From assembly GCA_947652605.1 (NCBI GenBank), contig OX393578.1:60891415-60955414 (forward strand): a DNA stretch of 64,000 nucleotides, in the 5' to 3' direction. Position 1 is the first letter of the stretch. The number at the start of each line of letters is the position of its first letter. The notes beneath the pieces are model-generated. The model searched no databases, was not told the DNA's origin, and worked only from the letters and a program-made list of their open reading frames with translations. Positions 46,901 to 57,999 of this stretch are shown one piece after another. Source of the stretch: Elmis aenea. Taxonomy: Eukaryota > Arthropoda > Insecta > Coleoptera > Elmidae. The translations under genes were made by a program, and so were the position numbers.

Positions 46901-49107
46901 AAAACAAGTAACTTTCAAAAATATGCTCTGGCAAAGCCCATTGGATATTTTTAATTCCCAATTCTCAAACAATGTCTCTAAAGAACCAAATTTGAAGGTG
47001 ATCATGTTTGAATGGCAGCAGAGATTCAAAAGGAATGTTCAATTACCCTAACGTATGTTTCCAAAAGATTGTGTCATTGAAAAACAATAGTTTCTTCGTT
47101 GATTTACTAAAATTAAGAAATGTTTAATGTAAGTAATTTATGTTTTATGTAATTTACTATTTACTTAAAATTTTCCTATATACCAGTTTTTCTATTCTAA
47201 TTTCCAAACAGTTTCACAGCTTCACCTAGTGATGAACGGTGGCCTGAAGTTATGAAACATAATAATTTATTTTTTTAACGTAGGTACAGAATAAAAACTG
47301 TACCTTCCTCGTACGTCAATTGTATTAAATATTCTATACTACAATTTATTCGTTTAAGGATAATTGTCCTAAGGTGCCCAACTCAGGCCAAGAAGATGCT
47401 GATAAAGATGGTATAGGAGATGCCTGCGACTCCGATGCTGATAATGACGGAATATTAAATAAAAAAGTAAGAACGTACTAAATCATATATATTTTTTTCT
47501 CTAAAACGCATTTTTAATGATCAGGATAACTGCCCGTTAGTTCCTAATCCCGATCAAGCCGACACCGACGTCGGAAAACCCGACAAAGTAGGAGATGCTT
47601 GCGACAACTGCCCTACTGTCCGCAACTTCGATCAAGGAGATTTGGACAAAGACGGCAAGGGCGACGCGTGTGATGACGACATAGACGGCGATAGAATCCT
47701 CAACCAGCAAGACAACTGCCCAGAAATAGCGAATGCAGATCAAACAGACTCCGACGGTGATGGGGTCGGTGACGCATGCGATAATTGCCGGAATTTAGCA
47801 AATCCAAGTCAAGACGATATTGATTCTAACCTAGTAGGAGATGCCTGCGATAGTGGAGTAGATAGCGATGAGTAAATATAAAAAATGAAGAAGGTATTGT
47901 AGAGTTATTGTGGTAATTTTAGCGATGGTGTCGGCGATGATACCGATAATTGTCCAAAAATACCAAACAGTGACCAGTTGGATTCTGATGATGATGGCGA
48001 TGGAGATGCTTGCGATGTAGATGCTGATGGTGATAACATCCCCAATGAACAAGACAACTGTCCAATTGCGAAAAACCCACTCCAAGAAGACCATAATGGT
48101 ATGTTATAAATTTTATATTTGATGGTCATTCTGTTCCATTAATAATTTTGTCAATTATTTCAGAAAACGGTGTTGGCGATAAATGTGAAAAAGATTTTGA
48201 TTTCGACAACGTGTCAAATCATCTCGATAATTGCCCAAACAACCCCAAAATTTTCACTTCAGATTTCAGCAAGTACCAAACTGTTAATCTCGACCCAGTA
48301 GGCGAAGCTCAACTAGATCCGAAATGGGTTATCTACAACAACGGCGCGGAAATAGTCGAAACCGTGAACAGTGATCCGGGTTTGGCTGTCGGTTACGACT
48401 CCTTCGGTGGAGTAGATTTTGAAGGAACCGTTTTCGTCGACACACTAAAGGACAACGATTACGTGGGCTTTATTTTCGGGTAATTACGCAAAATCTTAAT
48501 CACACCACGAAGAATTAACTGTCTTTTCCAATAGTTACCAAAGCAACAAACGCTTCTATGCGGTGATGTGGATGAAGAGCCGTGAAAAATATTGGAAGAA
48601 AACACCGTTTGTGGCAACAGCAGAAGCCGGAATCCAACTAAAACTAATCAATTCAGCCACAGGTCCAGGAAAACTACTCAGGAACGCCCTGTGGCATACA
48701 GGTGATACTAAAAATGAGGTGAAACTTCTGTGGATAGATCCACATAATAAAGGATGGAAATCAAAAACCGCCTATCGGTGGCTGCTCACTCATAGACCCA
48801 AGATAGGTTTAATACGTTTGAGAATATTTGAAGGCGATCGCATGGTCGCCGATTCTAATAACGTGTTTGATTCAACTTTAAAGGGAGGACGTCTAGGTGT
48901 CTTCTGCTTCTCGCAAAAGATGATCATTTGGTCAGATTTAGTCTACAGGTGTAATGGTAAGCAAAAATTTAATACAGTTTAAGAAAAAACACGAAACTTT
49001 TAAATTTGCTCGCAAATTTTTCAGATAAGGTTCCAGAAACGATCTATCGAGACCTACCTAAAAATCTTCGCGAGCAAGTTGAAATAGACACCACTAGAAA
49101 TATCTGA
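33340..49107 (+). CDS. Tsp: Thrombospondin copy 2 (14 exons), canonical four-EGF form
   Basis: Secreted TSP, about 942 aa. Exons: 33340-33415, 37043-37204, 42171-42388, 43756-43924, 44139-44315, 44758-44858, 45518-45736, 45938-46192, 47359-47466, 47525-47871, 47923-48098, 48164-48479, 48535-48956, 49025-49107. All GT-AG, phases consistent. Domains: signal peptide (1-20, [14 protein letters not shown]), laminin-G-like N-domain (about 25-155), linker (to about 208), coiled coil ending CDLC (about 209-252), four EGF modules (about 258-440; two with the calcium-binding DIDEC start), type 3 repeats (to about 690), lectin-like C-domain (to 942). The size and order are those of pentameric TSPs. RGD of the other copies is RAD here. 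Intron 2 carries a Gypsy element, introns 1 and 8 carry other TE relics; none breaks an exon. Confidence 0.92.
35489..35746 (+). pseudogene. Decayed LINE reverse-transcriptase fragment
   Basis: In + orientation the segment translates in pieces as the end of a [18 protein letters not shown], then a damaged LEDGE-like piece followed by SNEYK, then a piece ending in SITKK. The equivalent in copy 3 (about 54538-54690) keeps [12 protein letters not shown], so the insertion predates the 2/3 duplication. It is interrupted by stops and frameshifts. Confidence 0.5.
35747..36355 (-). mobile_element. PIF/Harbinger-type non-autonomous element with MADF relic
   Basis: 609 bp with 36 bp terminal inverted repeats starting AGCCTAGTCCAGAT (one mismatch) and flanked on both sides by TAA (35744-35746 and 36356-36358). 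A TAA/TTA duplication is typical of PIF/Harbinger elements. On the minus strand from 36116 to about 35915 it encodes [28 protein letters not shown], then after a frame change [17 protein letters not shown]. That is a MADF (Myb/SANT-like) DNA-binding domain, the accessory protein of Harbinger transposons. The single frameshift or small intron makes it a probable pseudogene. The element is absent from the corresponding part of copy 3. Confidence 0.7.
37281..37442 (-). repeat. Gypsy 3' LTR
   Basis: 162 bp direct repeat of 41687-41848; includes a pyrimidine-rich CTCCCT/CTCT tract. Confidence 0.93.
37638..41426 (-). CDS. Gypsy Gag-Pol polyprotein with internally deleted integrase
   Basis: 1262 aa single open frame. 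Order: charged N-terminal helix, retrotransposon Gag region (about 80-245), three zinc knuckles (about 275-345; the first is degenerate, the next two are [14 protein letters not shown] and [14 protein letters not shown]), an aspartic protease ([10 protein letters not shown], about 380), reverse transcriptase ([22 protein letters not shown] with the catalytic Asp pair) and RNase H ([12 protein letters not shown]). After RNase H the frame passes from KSKTDHYE directly into VERVNRT, the end of the integrase core. The HHCC zinc finger and the D,D part of the catalytic triad are missing, although the frame remains open to the C-terminal tail. Without integrase the copy should not move by itself but could be helped in trans. 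Confidence 0.9.
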   Translation of the reverse strand: MKMSIHENEEPRYNVYETGMAERAQSTIVEADFALRERELLRRERELLERERTLLQRERTAIQMQTSVDITMGAGMQREIAEKLLPDFDPSKTSSLTTDRWVKRVEDVAKVYGWSPSMILVQVANKMKGPAKQWMDCVLEDITSWQELKHKLLYSFASHVDQADIHLMLTKRYKTINESCETYVYTMKSVAQRGRIENASLIKYILNGLDDREMAKSLSLCELDDVEELLRKIKRYEGLKERESLEKATVSRSVERQHPKKDVEQRSQRSVVTCYNRNDTGHIAKKYAKPTNDKMTTQDNIKCYNCNLYGHIARNCTKARVATRCCYICKSDQHIAKNCTAKSNVMTMKDSKEDKSILKYVKKVLLNTNAESIALVDNGASVCTIKDKLVNLLDLTTVKLDRAVQLNGFGTLENAVRCDQEAIVHIKVDDIETILSLIVVPNDAQITDIILGRTFLDSPNIAYIKKGNQFKLGYANEIPFKDLQLEHVSKTSLTAKENIVVEKHTIQYVESLEASSHEVAIINWSNENITLEAGTKLGEVRNMVNEEGLVTQTKITKEMLNCEQDVHEEDKSKLVDLLNEYRDCVALKLSELGCTDLIEMKIEDNNQPFRCKPYKTNAKDRADIEQIIQEWKQAGIVEETDSEYASPVMLIPKKDGQARMVCDLRKLNAQTKKKSFPMPNPDDLFCDLKGSEMFSTIDLAHGYLQVPLEKESRKKTAFITQDGTYQFSRMIFGLTNAPFEFVKLMNMVLGSLKNFARCFLDDVLLPSKDWNDMLLKLRKVLEAFQRAKLTINLKKCVFGKKSVEYLGFEISKNGITPGKRKVDCIKYFARPKNVHDVKKFLGLCSFFRRFLKNYAVRAKPISDLTRSNQPFKWGDDQEKAFEDIKLALCSEPVLRLYDSNAGTELHTDASAAGLAGMLLQKDEEGKLHLVYCVSKKTTEAEMKQHSSKLELMAIVWSIDRLRQFLLGITFTVVTDCQALVYLNTNKTINPQVARWALLLQEYDMQIRYRPGTKMEHADALSRAAYEEPNQDTYEAIVEERWNMVTMTEEDRILMIQNSDQVLRNLIKLFKKRREERTAEEKSKTDHYEVERVNRTIIPVIMSAMEDDLEHRDWDKKYKLVERYLNNAVNETTRKTPFEILHGYQPYFEDSTLRELVHQSTENWVDPNLLQEEARHQIANQQLKFKKYFDKKHSQGQLLGVGSIVLMKCRKTATGESTKTQFKYRGPLIVTKVLPNDTYVVSQLEDCQQGRLYVTNAHQVQGL
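41687..41848 (-). repeat. Gypsy 5' LTR
   Basis: 162 bp, identical to 37281-37442 except one base (TGTTATG versus TGTTAAG). It holds the presumed promoter for the element transcript reading leftward. I could not match the sequence beside it to a specific tRNA primer. Confidence 0.93.
43117..43218. repeat. Imperfect inverted repeat in Tsp copy 2 intron 3
   Basis: CAATACCAGT...CTCTC...TCTTCAT at about 43117-43147 is mirrored by ATGAAGAT...GAGAG...ACTGGTATTG at about 43181-43218 around an AT-rich loop. The same structure is in copy 3 at about 57190-57296. It looks like a small fold-back element present before the 2/3 duplication. Confidence 0.5.
44139..46192 (+). CDS. Tsp: Tsp copy 2 exons 5-8: coiled coil and four EGF modules
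   Basis: Exon 5 44139-44315 holds the coiled coil ([15 protein letters not shown]) and CDLC. Exon 6 44758-44858 completes EGF 1 ([15 protein letters not shown]). Exon 7 45518-45736 gives EGF 2 and the DIDEC start of EGF 3. Exon 8 45938-46192 completes EGF 3 and encodes EGF 4 ([15 protein letters not shown]) plus [12 protein letters not shown] 2 has an insertion ([16 protein letters not shown]) between its fifth and sixth Cys. Confidence 0.9.
46430..46684 (+). pseudogene. C-terminal LINE ORF2 relic in Tsp copy 2 intron 8
   Basis: An uninterrupted frame ends at TAA 46682-46684 and reads [19 protein letters not shown], then [15 protein letters not shown] and KLYKDLI. The RLRxxHGxxPSHLHxIG...CPC...GDLNHxFxxC pattern is the C-terminal zinc-binding tail of Jockey/I/R1-type LINE ORF2. 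Only the last 80 or so codons are present. In copy 3 the segment before the stop is replaced by other sequence (63130-63260), but the stop and the following 3' flank remain. Confidence 0.65.
47359..49107 (+). CDS. Tsp: Tsp copy 2 exons 9-14: type 3 repeats and C-domain
   Basis: Exons 9-12 (47359-47466, 47525-47871, 47923-48098, 48164-48479) encode the calcium-binding DNCP repeats. Exons 12-14 (to 49107) encode the lectin-like domain with [21 protein letters not shown] and YRCN. Exon lengths 108, 176, 316 and 422 equal those in copy 1, confirming the models. The chain ends earlier than copy 1 (TTRNI then TGA). Confidence 0.92.
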
Positions 49108-49444
49108 TTAGATGCATATAAAAAGGAAACGAGCAGGATGGAACAAAATGACAAAATCTCCAAAACAAATTGACAAAATTTACGAGTACCATAATAATAT
49201 TCAAACAATATCTGTTAACTTTAGGCAGCAAGTTTTTAAAATAAAATTGGTTTTACTTTGTTTTTATGCGAATCGCAGCAAACAATACCAATAGGTCGTT
49301 TTAAAGCATTTAGGACTTCTTTTAGTTATGCAAAAAAAGTTCCATCCTAAGTAAGTATAAAGTGGTTTATATAATGTGTAGCACAATACTTTTGGGGTGT
49401 ATGTACTTAAAATTATTTTGCTGTGCTGTATTAATTATATCTTT

Positions 49445-49450
49445 AATAAA
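49445..49450 (+). terminator. Poly(A) signal, Tsp copy 2
   Basis: AATAAA about 340 bases after the stop, followed by a short GT/T-containing region. Best candidate for the 3' end of the transcript. Confidence 0.4.
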
Positions 49451-50879
49451 TTCTGTACAGCACTTACGAGAATAATCATAAAAACCTACCATTATTCACC
49501 CAAATAGCTAAATACTTCTATAATAATTTGATAAGATGATACAAAATATATTTTGGACGTGATTACTCAAAAAAAAGCGAAATACCTCTTCTTTTTGTGT
49601 CTTACGAACATATAAAACTTTTTAAACACTGTCAGTACTTTTAGAACATACATTTACACAAAAAACAATTGATACAAATCACCAACATCACAGTGTTAAG
49701 AAAAATAGATTAAGTTTTTTTTGGGCTAAATTAGTAGCCGAAGCGGATTCAAACATGACATGAGTTACTTTGGACTTAAGTTTCTTTTTGACCAGCTATT
49801 TCCGTCCAAGGAAAAAATTAGATAAAATTACATTTCACACGGTGCCTGTGTTTAACAGGTAACAAAAAAAGTTCTGTGAGTATGGGCTGACGATGAAAAT
49901 GCTAATATCCATCTTTCATATTCAGGGAATATAAAGTGGTAAACTAAATTTGTTTTTTTTTTTAAGTCAAATAGAAACCTTGTATAAATGCTGTCTGGCT
50001 AGATCATAAAAATTACCATATTTCGTACTACTTTATTACACCTAGTATAATGTTATCAAAACAATATTTATAAAACAAATACGTAACTAACAAAGCTTTA
50101 CCTATCAACTACAGTGTCCACCAAAGCATTTAATATTGACATTGAAATAATTTGGTGGTACATTCGGCGAATTCGCGTTTGTAGAATTTGCTATCGACAA
50201 ATAACACCGACGAACAAGTTCAAACTTACTAAAACTCAATTGTATTGGCAACTCCAGAAAAAATACCAATGCTTAAGAATGATTTTTACTGGTTGTACAT
50301 GATAAAAAATGTTTTAAACAACCAACACACAGTATTGTATTGTATATATAAATTTTCCATTTAAAATTTGCTTTTGACAGTACACATATAAAATTAAAAC
50401 AAATGGCAAAGATCTACACCAATGAACATTGTGATATTTACACTGATAATATAAATCAGCTTCTTCGGGTTGTCGTTTAAACATTCAAATATCGTAACTC
50501 TCTAAATAGTTTTCTCGAGCACCATTTGGATCTCATAAAAGCAACTTTATTTTGATTATTAGCTCAAGCCTGCGGTCCTGAACGGGCGCTGATCATATGT
50601 TTGGAAAAACGTTTAGCCCTTTCGCTGTTATGTACTTTACTTGAATGCTCTAGAAATCTGCATACTTTGGCTTCACAAACGCTAAAAAAATGTATTATTT
50701 CCCTTTCAACTTTATATTTTTCAATCCGTAGAAAACATTTAAGGTAAACTTAAAAACGAACCGCTTTAGACGACAGATACACTTTGCTTGTAGACAAATA
50801 AGGAATATTGTTGGGTCCCACTCCTATACTGTTAAGATTTCACAGCCGGTACCTTCTCAACACAACACAACAGTCTCTC
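49451..50879. other. Intergenic between Tsp copies 2 and 3
   Basis: Similarity to the upstream region of copy 2 begins near 50665 (matching about 33040), marking one edge of the duplicated unit. No gene was recognised between 49451 and there. Confidence 0.5.
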
Positions 50880-50885
50880 TATAAA
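50880..50885 (+). promoter_or_regulatory. TATA box of Tsp copy 3
   Basis: TATAAA with an initiator-like CATAGTG 33 bases downstream, matching copy 2. Confidence 0.6.
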
Positions 50886-50936
50886 TTTGAAACTCTTGAG
50901 TGGTTTTGTCATAGTGTGGCTGCAGGACAGCAAGTG

Positions 50937-50945
50937 ATGACATGA
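50937..50945 (+). promoter_or_regulatory. One-codon uORF overlapping the copy 3 start
   Basis: ATGACATGA as in copy 2: upstream ATG at 50937, stop TGA overlapping the main ATG at 50942. Confidence 0.55.
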
Positions 50946-53900
50946 AGGTTGCCACAATAACTTTTTTGATTCTCGCATTTGTTGCGCGTCAAGGAGACTC
51001 CTTTTCTCTCGATGCAGGTAAAAAAACACAAATTATATTAAAACTACTCCAATTTTAAATTATTTTTAAATAAAAATAGTATAAAACACGAACAAAAATA
51101 TTAAGAATCTTTTAAGCTCTTACCAGCTTGAACGAAGAATGTAACAAAAAGTTACAGTAAACATAATAAATATTTTACAAGAATTGGGTCACTTACGTTT
51201 AAAAGCGTCTTTTAATTTAATACAGATATTTTTAGCTGATAAAAAAGTTACAATACAACTTTCTAGAAAAAATTGCAGTAGGGATTTTAAACAGCCTCTA
51301 CCTTAATCAAAACAGTTCCAACTGTTTTCATTATGTATGTATTTTTAACTAAATTATGTTACCTCAACTTTATTGTGTTTTATTATTTTCAAAATCGTTC
51401 TGCGCCAATAAATGGATAATAACTTTAAATACGATCCGGTTAAAAAAGACAAACTACTAACATAGAAAGTTACATAGTCAAACTTCGTTGACGAAGTGTT
51501 TGAAAACAAATGGACTTAGTTTGGGCAACAATTTATTATATATAATAACTAAACGATCAGGGTGCAATTTAAATATAAAAAAATAAGCTCGGCGAACGAT
51601 TTAATAACATGTGTCAAGAACATCGTATTTTTTTTAAATAGTGTTACAAATAGGTTTAGTATGGGGTCAAGTTCAAAGGTATAAAAAATATATGTCTGAG
51701 AGAGCATTTTATGCAGCAGGACTTTCTGTTAATAATTTTAGAATAAACCCAAGTGACGTACGTTAGCGTAGGTCACCTTTATTTTTTTAAATCATATTAC
51801 AAAAATTCTTTATAAAGTCATGTTATTGTGTTCATCAAAATGAAATTGCAATAGAAAGGTTATATTTCTCAAATGTGTATTTCTCTCACCAATATTATTT
51901 CATTATTCAATATAACATGAAGCAAAATGTTCATGTACATGACTTGGTGTTGTTTTTAAAGAATAATCCTTTTTCGGATTATTTATTTCAAAATATTTTT
52001 TACATAATACATCACATTCCGGGATTCCGAAAAATCCCGGGGAGAAGTCCGATTTCTTCCCGGAATCCCGGGTTAAACAAAACTGTCAAATATTAGAAAC
52101 TCTAGTTTGTATGTTGTGTTGAAAAATCTGAAATAAAGAGTATTAATGACATCAAAAATGTGGCGAAAAGTTTTGTGTTGACTACTAATTATGTATTATA
52201 TAACATTAATATAACCTTAGACACTTTCTTGATTAAACTATTCGTATTAAAACAAATGCATATTTGCCAACACGCCCACCCTATACGTTAATGGGTAACT
52301 AACTACGTTAGAATCGTAATCAGATTTCACAGATGTTGGGTTGTACTAGAATTAAATCATGTAGATTTGAATTAAATCCGTATATATGACGTTTGTACTT
52401 TATTCCTCCTTATACAGTTATATGGTTTAGTATCAACGGAAGCGAAAGGTTTTAGATTAGAAGATTATCAACAATATTAGCATTAATTCATACGAATTTA
52501 GGAACCAAACGTATCTTTCAATACATTAATGCGATATTTACAGATTTATATGGTAGTTGTTCTGTTTTGCTTTAATAAGATTAATTGTAAAATTAAATTT
52601 TTGACAGAGAAAGCTCACTTGAATACTTTTTAAGTATTTAGAAGATATTTGATAAATATTGTTAATCATTTTTTTACGAATTGGTACTTAATACGCGTTG
52701 CTTTAATTTTCTTATTAACAATAGGACCAAACTTAAAAAAACGGACCCAATCTTAAATGGATTATATAGTTTTAATTTCATCCAACAAACCTGTTTAGAG
52801 AAAACATTTAATTTTAACAATGAAAATAATACGATTAAAAAATTTTCTTTTTTTGCAACAAATATATAAAATCGCGCATTACAATTTAATTAAACACTTG
52901 TTTGAGAATTTGCCGTTTTATGGTAATGCTGTAAGTTGTTTAATAAAATTTAAATTTACCAGAGTGTATGGGCCATACAAACTAAGGCTAGTACCAAAAA
53001 ATAAAATGCACTTATTCCATATTTCATACAAATAGAACAAATAACGTAAGCAGTGGTTAATACGAGTTGTTAAAAGCAAATTTAAAAATGCTAACAAAGT
53101 TACAAGCTAGACCCACGTCTTTACAAAGAAATTTCCGTATGGCAATATGAAATGTAATGATTTTGATTGACCTAAAATCTGGTATAAAGTTGACTATGAA
53201 ACAAAATTATTATCTTAAAATGATGTAAGGTCGACGAATGTATTTTCGCTAATATTTTTTATATTTCTTATGTTGAATTTACTATTTTTTATTGTTTAAG
53301 ATGATAGGCCACATACTTCTAGCAACTAAAGATAAATATTTGATTGGCAAAATCAATCTATTGAGAATTAGAAAAATTAATTAAAAAAAACAATAAGATG
53401 TCGGATTTAACAGGCCTCATTTTAATTTATTTTTATAGTTGTACATATACTTAAAATTATTTTAATTATTTTTCAACAAAATTATGGTCAGCTATTTGAA
53501 TGTCGAAACAATAATATGTTAAAGTAATTTTGATTGTCTTGTGTTTCGTAAGCATTATATTTCATTCAGCTATCATAAAAAACATTAGGAGTTGTATACT
53601 TGGCCAATTCTTAGAAGCTTTTAAGAGATTTAAAATTATTTGTAATCGGTTTTTAAACAAATTCATCTTTGTTTTCTTTTGCATTGACTAAATTTCGTTA
53701 AGCAATGGCAATTTGCAAAATTATTAAATTTTTGATAAAAACAAGGTCGAGCTGTACCCATACACTTTTTTAAAACTTCTAAAGCTAAAAAAAATATTTA
53801 ATCGGGTTTTCAACGAATTAATAGTCTATTTATTGTAGATGTGTAAACTTTTTACAAACAAAACCAACAGCCAAAGCTTAAGAAATATTTTTAATCGATT

Positions 53901-56900
53901 TACAAACAAAATAGTAGTTGTTTGATGTTTGAATAACTTGATAAATTTATTAAATCAATTTTGTATAAGTTTTACAAAAAGTAAAATAAATGAATTTTAG
54001 CTATCGTCAAATCGTCGCTGTTATTTTCAGTCACACATTTGATTTGCATTATGCACATATAATCGATTATTTCTTACATGTTGGGACCAACTGTAAGTAG
54101 CATTGCATAAATTACTTTCACGCCAATGAGATACACTTTATATCTGTAACTATGATGTACGGATCTCTGACAAATGAGGAAGAAGATAGAATCTGCAATA
54201 ATTAGGTATCAGATCGCGTTTCTATGTTGTTTTAGTTGAGTTCGTAGAAAATTGTGAATTCATCCTTACGCGTCTTCATAGTCTAGACCGCAATTTAATT
54301 ACAACGCGATGTGTCACTTTAATCACAATACCTCTTGATAATGTATTATTAAAATTACTAATAATTGTCTCACGCTTATGCAGTAGCTAAGCGATAACAA
54401 ATTAACGATGAAAGTATGTACGTAAATACCTGTTGTATTAGCATAAATTAGGCCATTTAAGTTTTGTAACTGGAATCTTCGTAAACAAGAAAATTAATTT
54501 TATATATCACTTGCGAAATCAAGAAATTCATCTAAACGAAGTGCAGAAAATGGGGCTTAGAAATAAATATAGAGAAAATTAAATGTATCTGTACAAAAGG
54601 ACAACTAAAAGATATTATGTTACATTAGAAGATGGAGAATACATTAATAAAAGCAACGAAAAAAAATGTTGAGGTTGTTGTTTTCAAGGGATGGGATACT
54701 GGTCACTGCTGCGAAGGAAAAGTTCTATTTATGTTCCCACATTTTCAATTAAGAAATGTGAGGTACAATAATAATGCCAATGAATCACTTCACCATTTTG
54801 GTTCATGTTAAAATTAAGCAAAACATCGTTGAAAAAGAAATTTAATAACCCCGTTTAAATTAATCTGCCCTTATTTGTCAAGACAGAAGATGTTTTATGT
54901 ACCCTGTAGTAGTACAATTTTATTTTATCTGCAGTATTAACGCCTCTTATCATCATTTTTACGTACGTAACCAACAACAACATTTTCGAAATTTTGATAA
55001 TGTACTGATATTTTAAGCAGTTCATTACAAAAATTTTTATTCGATTTTCCAGATATTACCAAAGATTTAGAAGAATTAATTAAAAAAGATGAACTTATTC
55101 TGTCATTTGATAACATCGACCCAAATAAAAATGCTGCGGAAACTCTGCTTTCTGTAGTTTTTCCGAAATCGAAACAATCATTCAAGGTAATACTAGAGAG
55201 AAAATCACATAAAGGTAAGCAAATAAATTAATTTTTTGAATATATACTGCATGATAAGGTTATCCTTAAATTCAAAATAACACAAACAATTCAAATACAA
55301 TAAAGTGTTTAACGAGTTTTAATTTTTTCTCTCTTAAATTTTAATGCAGAATAAATCCAAACGCCCATTTAAAGTTACACAAATAAATATTTTTTTATCT
55401 TATTAGTAGTTTTATTGAAAACAAAACTTATTCCAATGAATGAATAACATTAGACATACATACAATTAAAAGAATGAAAAGAGAGAAAATGAGAAGGATA
55501 AAAAGATAATAAAACATTATGCTTCCCTCAATATGGCACGCTAAAGTTACCCAAAATATTATATGTTTATGTAATATATTTAACCATATTTTAATTTTTC
55601 GTTTATTTCCAGTTACCATTAAAACTATAAGAAATGGAAAAACTATTACGAAAGATTTTACAGTCAATACTTTGAAGAAAAAAATAAAATCCTTAATCCT
55701 TGTAGTAAATCAAAAGCAACCAGGAGCACACATAACTCTATATGTCAACTGTGTATCACAAGGAACAGTTGAGACTCCAATATCGATGAGAAACATGTTT
55801 AGAGATATGAAAATTCCTTTCCTTGAAGTGGTAATTTTTTAGATCAACCTTATCCATATTTTCAAGTACATTTTTAAAATGTTCATAGTAACACTTGAGT
55901 TATATTTAAGTAGAAGTATTGCACGTTGGTGGAAACCACGGTTAGTTAAAAGCACAGAAAGCATTAATAACAGTCTTAATTGTGGTACTAGATCGAGTAG
56001 CGGAAGAATGAAACTAGAAGTTAGTTCAAGAGTAACATAATTGCTACATTTTACTGCGAAAAGCAGGCAACAGTTTTGTCTAAGGTTAATTACTCCATTA
56101 TCCTTCAGTTGCATGGCTTAGTAAAACTAAAAAACGATTTAGCAATAATGCTGTTTTGCGAAATTAGAAACCCCTATAAGAATTTTTTTAATGTGTTTTA
56201 AAACCAACCAACCACATACTTCATACAACCTGCAACGCTCTTAAATTTCTTCATAAACCACTGTTATCGACCCTGCTACAGCTTAAAATTTTGAATGTTT
56301 AAACGGAACCTCACAGCATTCACGTACATTTTTCATTATTGTGTGATGCTTCTAACTCTCGTTCCTTTAAAACCCTAAGAAATAAATACAAAAACACCAG
56401 CTATTGAAGCATTTGGCTTCAAAATAAATTATAAATATTACACTTCAGTCAAAGTTTTAGATCGTAAAAAAAGCTAGATTTAATTTAAATGAGAGATCTT
56501 GTTGCACGTAGTTATTTACATCGTATTTGCATACGAGTACAAAACAAGAAGTTGTGGCTTAACCAGCAGTGACTATATTTGAACAAAGTTGTTATTAGCT
56601 TGAAGTCGAGTAGGCGGTCATTCACAAAACGCATTGGAAATAAATGGAACTAGGTTTTAATAAACTCCCACACTGCTAGCAACACAGAATTGCTTTCTTC
56701 CTATGACGAAAGTCTGTTTATGAATTTTATTACAATGTTTGAGATAGAAGTGGGTGTAAATTAAACCAAAGATATCTTAAAACAACAACAAAGTTAATAA
56801 TTATGTTAGGTTGTAAACAAGTTTTGCTTACAGAGTTTGTAAAAAAGACGTTAGCGCTAATACTATTTTGTATCTATATATTGACTTTTAACCCACAAGA

Positions 56901-57999
56901 TTTCATTCGTTTTTATAACAACTAAAGCGAAATATCATATTCAAGATTCATTCTACGAATTAAAATTAAATTTGCAAGTGTGCAATTTGAGAGGAGTAAT
57001 TTTGTTAGGATCAATGATGAAGATTCGCGAGAGACAAAGTTGTAAACTTATTCGTTAAAAATGTGTGTACAATCTATTGCTAAAATCACTAAGATTTATA
57101 TAAAATGTTGGTTTATTTCAGTGATTCGTTTATTACTATTAATAGACGTAACTAAAAATCACTTACCTTTGTTTGAGTGTCCCCAGTGCAATGCCGGTAA
57201 CAAGACTCTCTTATCTTCATCAATTAGAGTGTAATTTATTATATAAATTATTATTTATGAAGATGCAGAGACGAGAGTATTACAACTGGTATTGTATTTC
57301 GAAGAAAATATTTGGGAGTTTTTAATATTTGCTAAATTCGTTCAATAGTAAAAATATTAAGTGTTTGGGAGTAGTCATGAGAAAAAAATTTATTTCTTAA
57401 TGTTTAAAATTGGGAAATACTGTGATAATTTTATTTGAACTTGTTTCCTAAAATTGCTAAGACATATTTAATTGTTTAAGGTAAATTATAATAAAGTTGA
57501 TCGCTGTCTTATCTTTGATTAAAAAAGTTATAAAAATAGTGTGTATCTAATAATACCGTCCATGGACGGTACAATTACCTAGCATTAACAGATCTCATTT
57601 AGATTTTCATAATTATATTTCAAATGCCACATCAAATAACTAAACAAATGATTCACAGAACTAAACAGATAATTCAAAAAAATTCTTCCTGGCGAATATA
57701 ACCCACTTGTTGCGGGTTATTATATTGGAAAAAGTTGTTAAGTTCTCTTGGCCCGTTTTTTTTGTAATTGGGAGAATGTTACAAAAAATTTTACAGTCCC
57801 CAATAAACAAAAAATGCATTTTGTTTTTAGTACAGGGATACGAAATATTCCTTTGCAATCGACAAGCAAGGCAGCCTACCAAAGGTTTTAAAACGCCATG
57901 AATGCCCTCCAGTCACAAATTCTGAAAACGACCCGAATATCCAAGCAGACCAAGCTCACTACCGTGGAGATATTCCTCTTCTTACAGATTTGGATGACG
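50942..57999 (+). CDS. Tsp: Tsp copy 3 exons 1-4: signal peptide, N-domain, RGD linker
   Basis: Exons 50942-51017, 55053-55214, 55613-55830 and 57831-57999. Compared with copy 2 the N-domain has only scattered substitutions (for example NQKQPGAH versus NQKQTGAH). Exon 4 ends [14 protein letters not shown]. The intron between exons 2 and 3 is about 400 bp and is the empty site for the Gypsy element found in copy 2. Confidence 0.88.
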
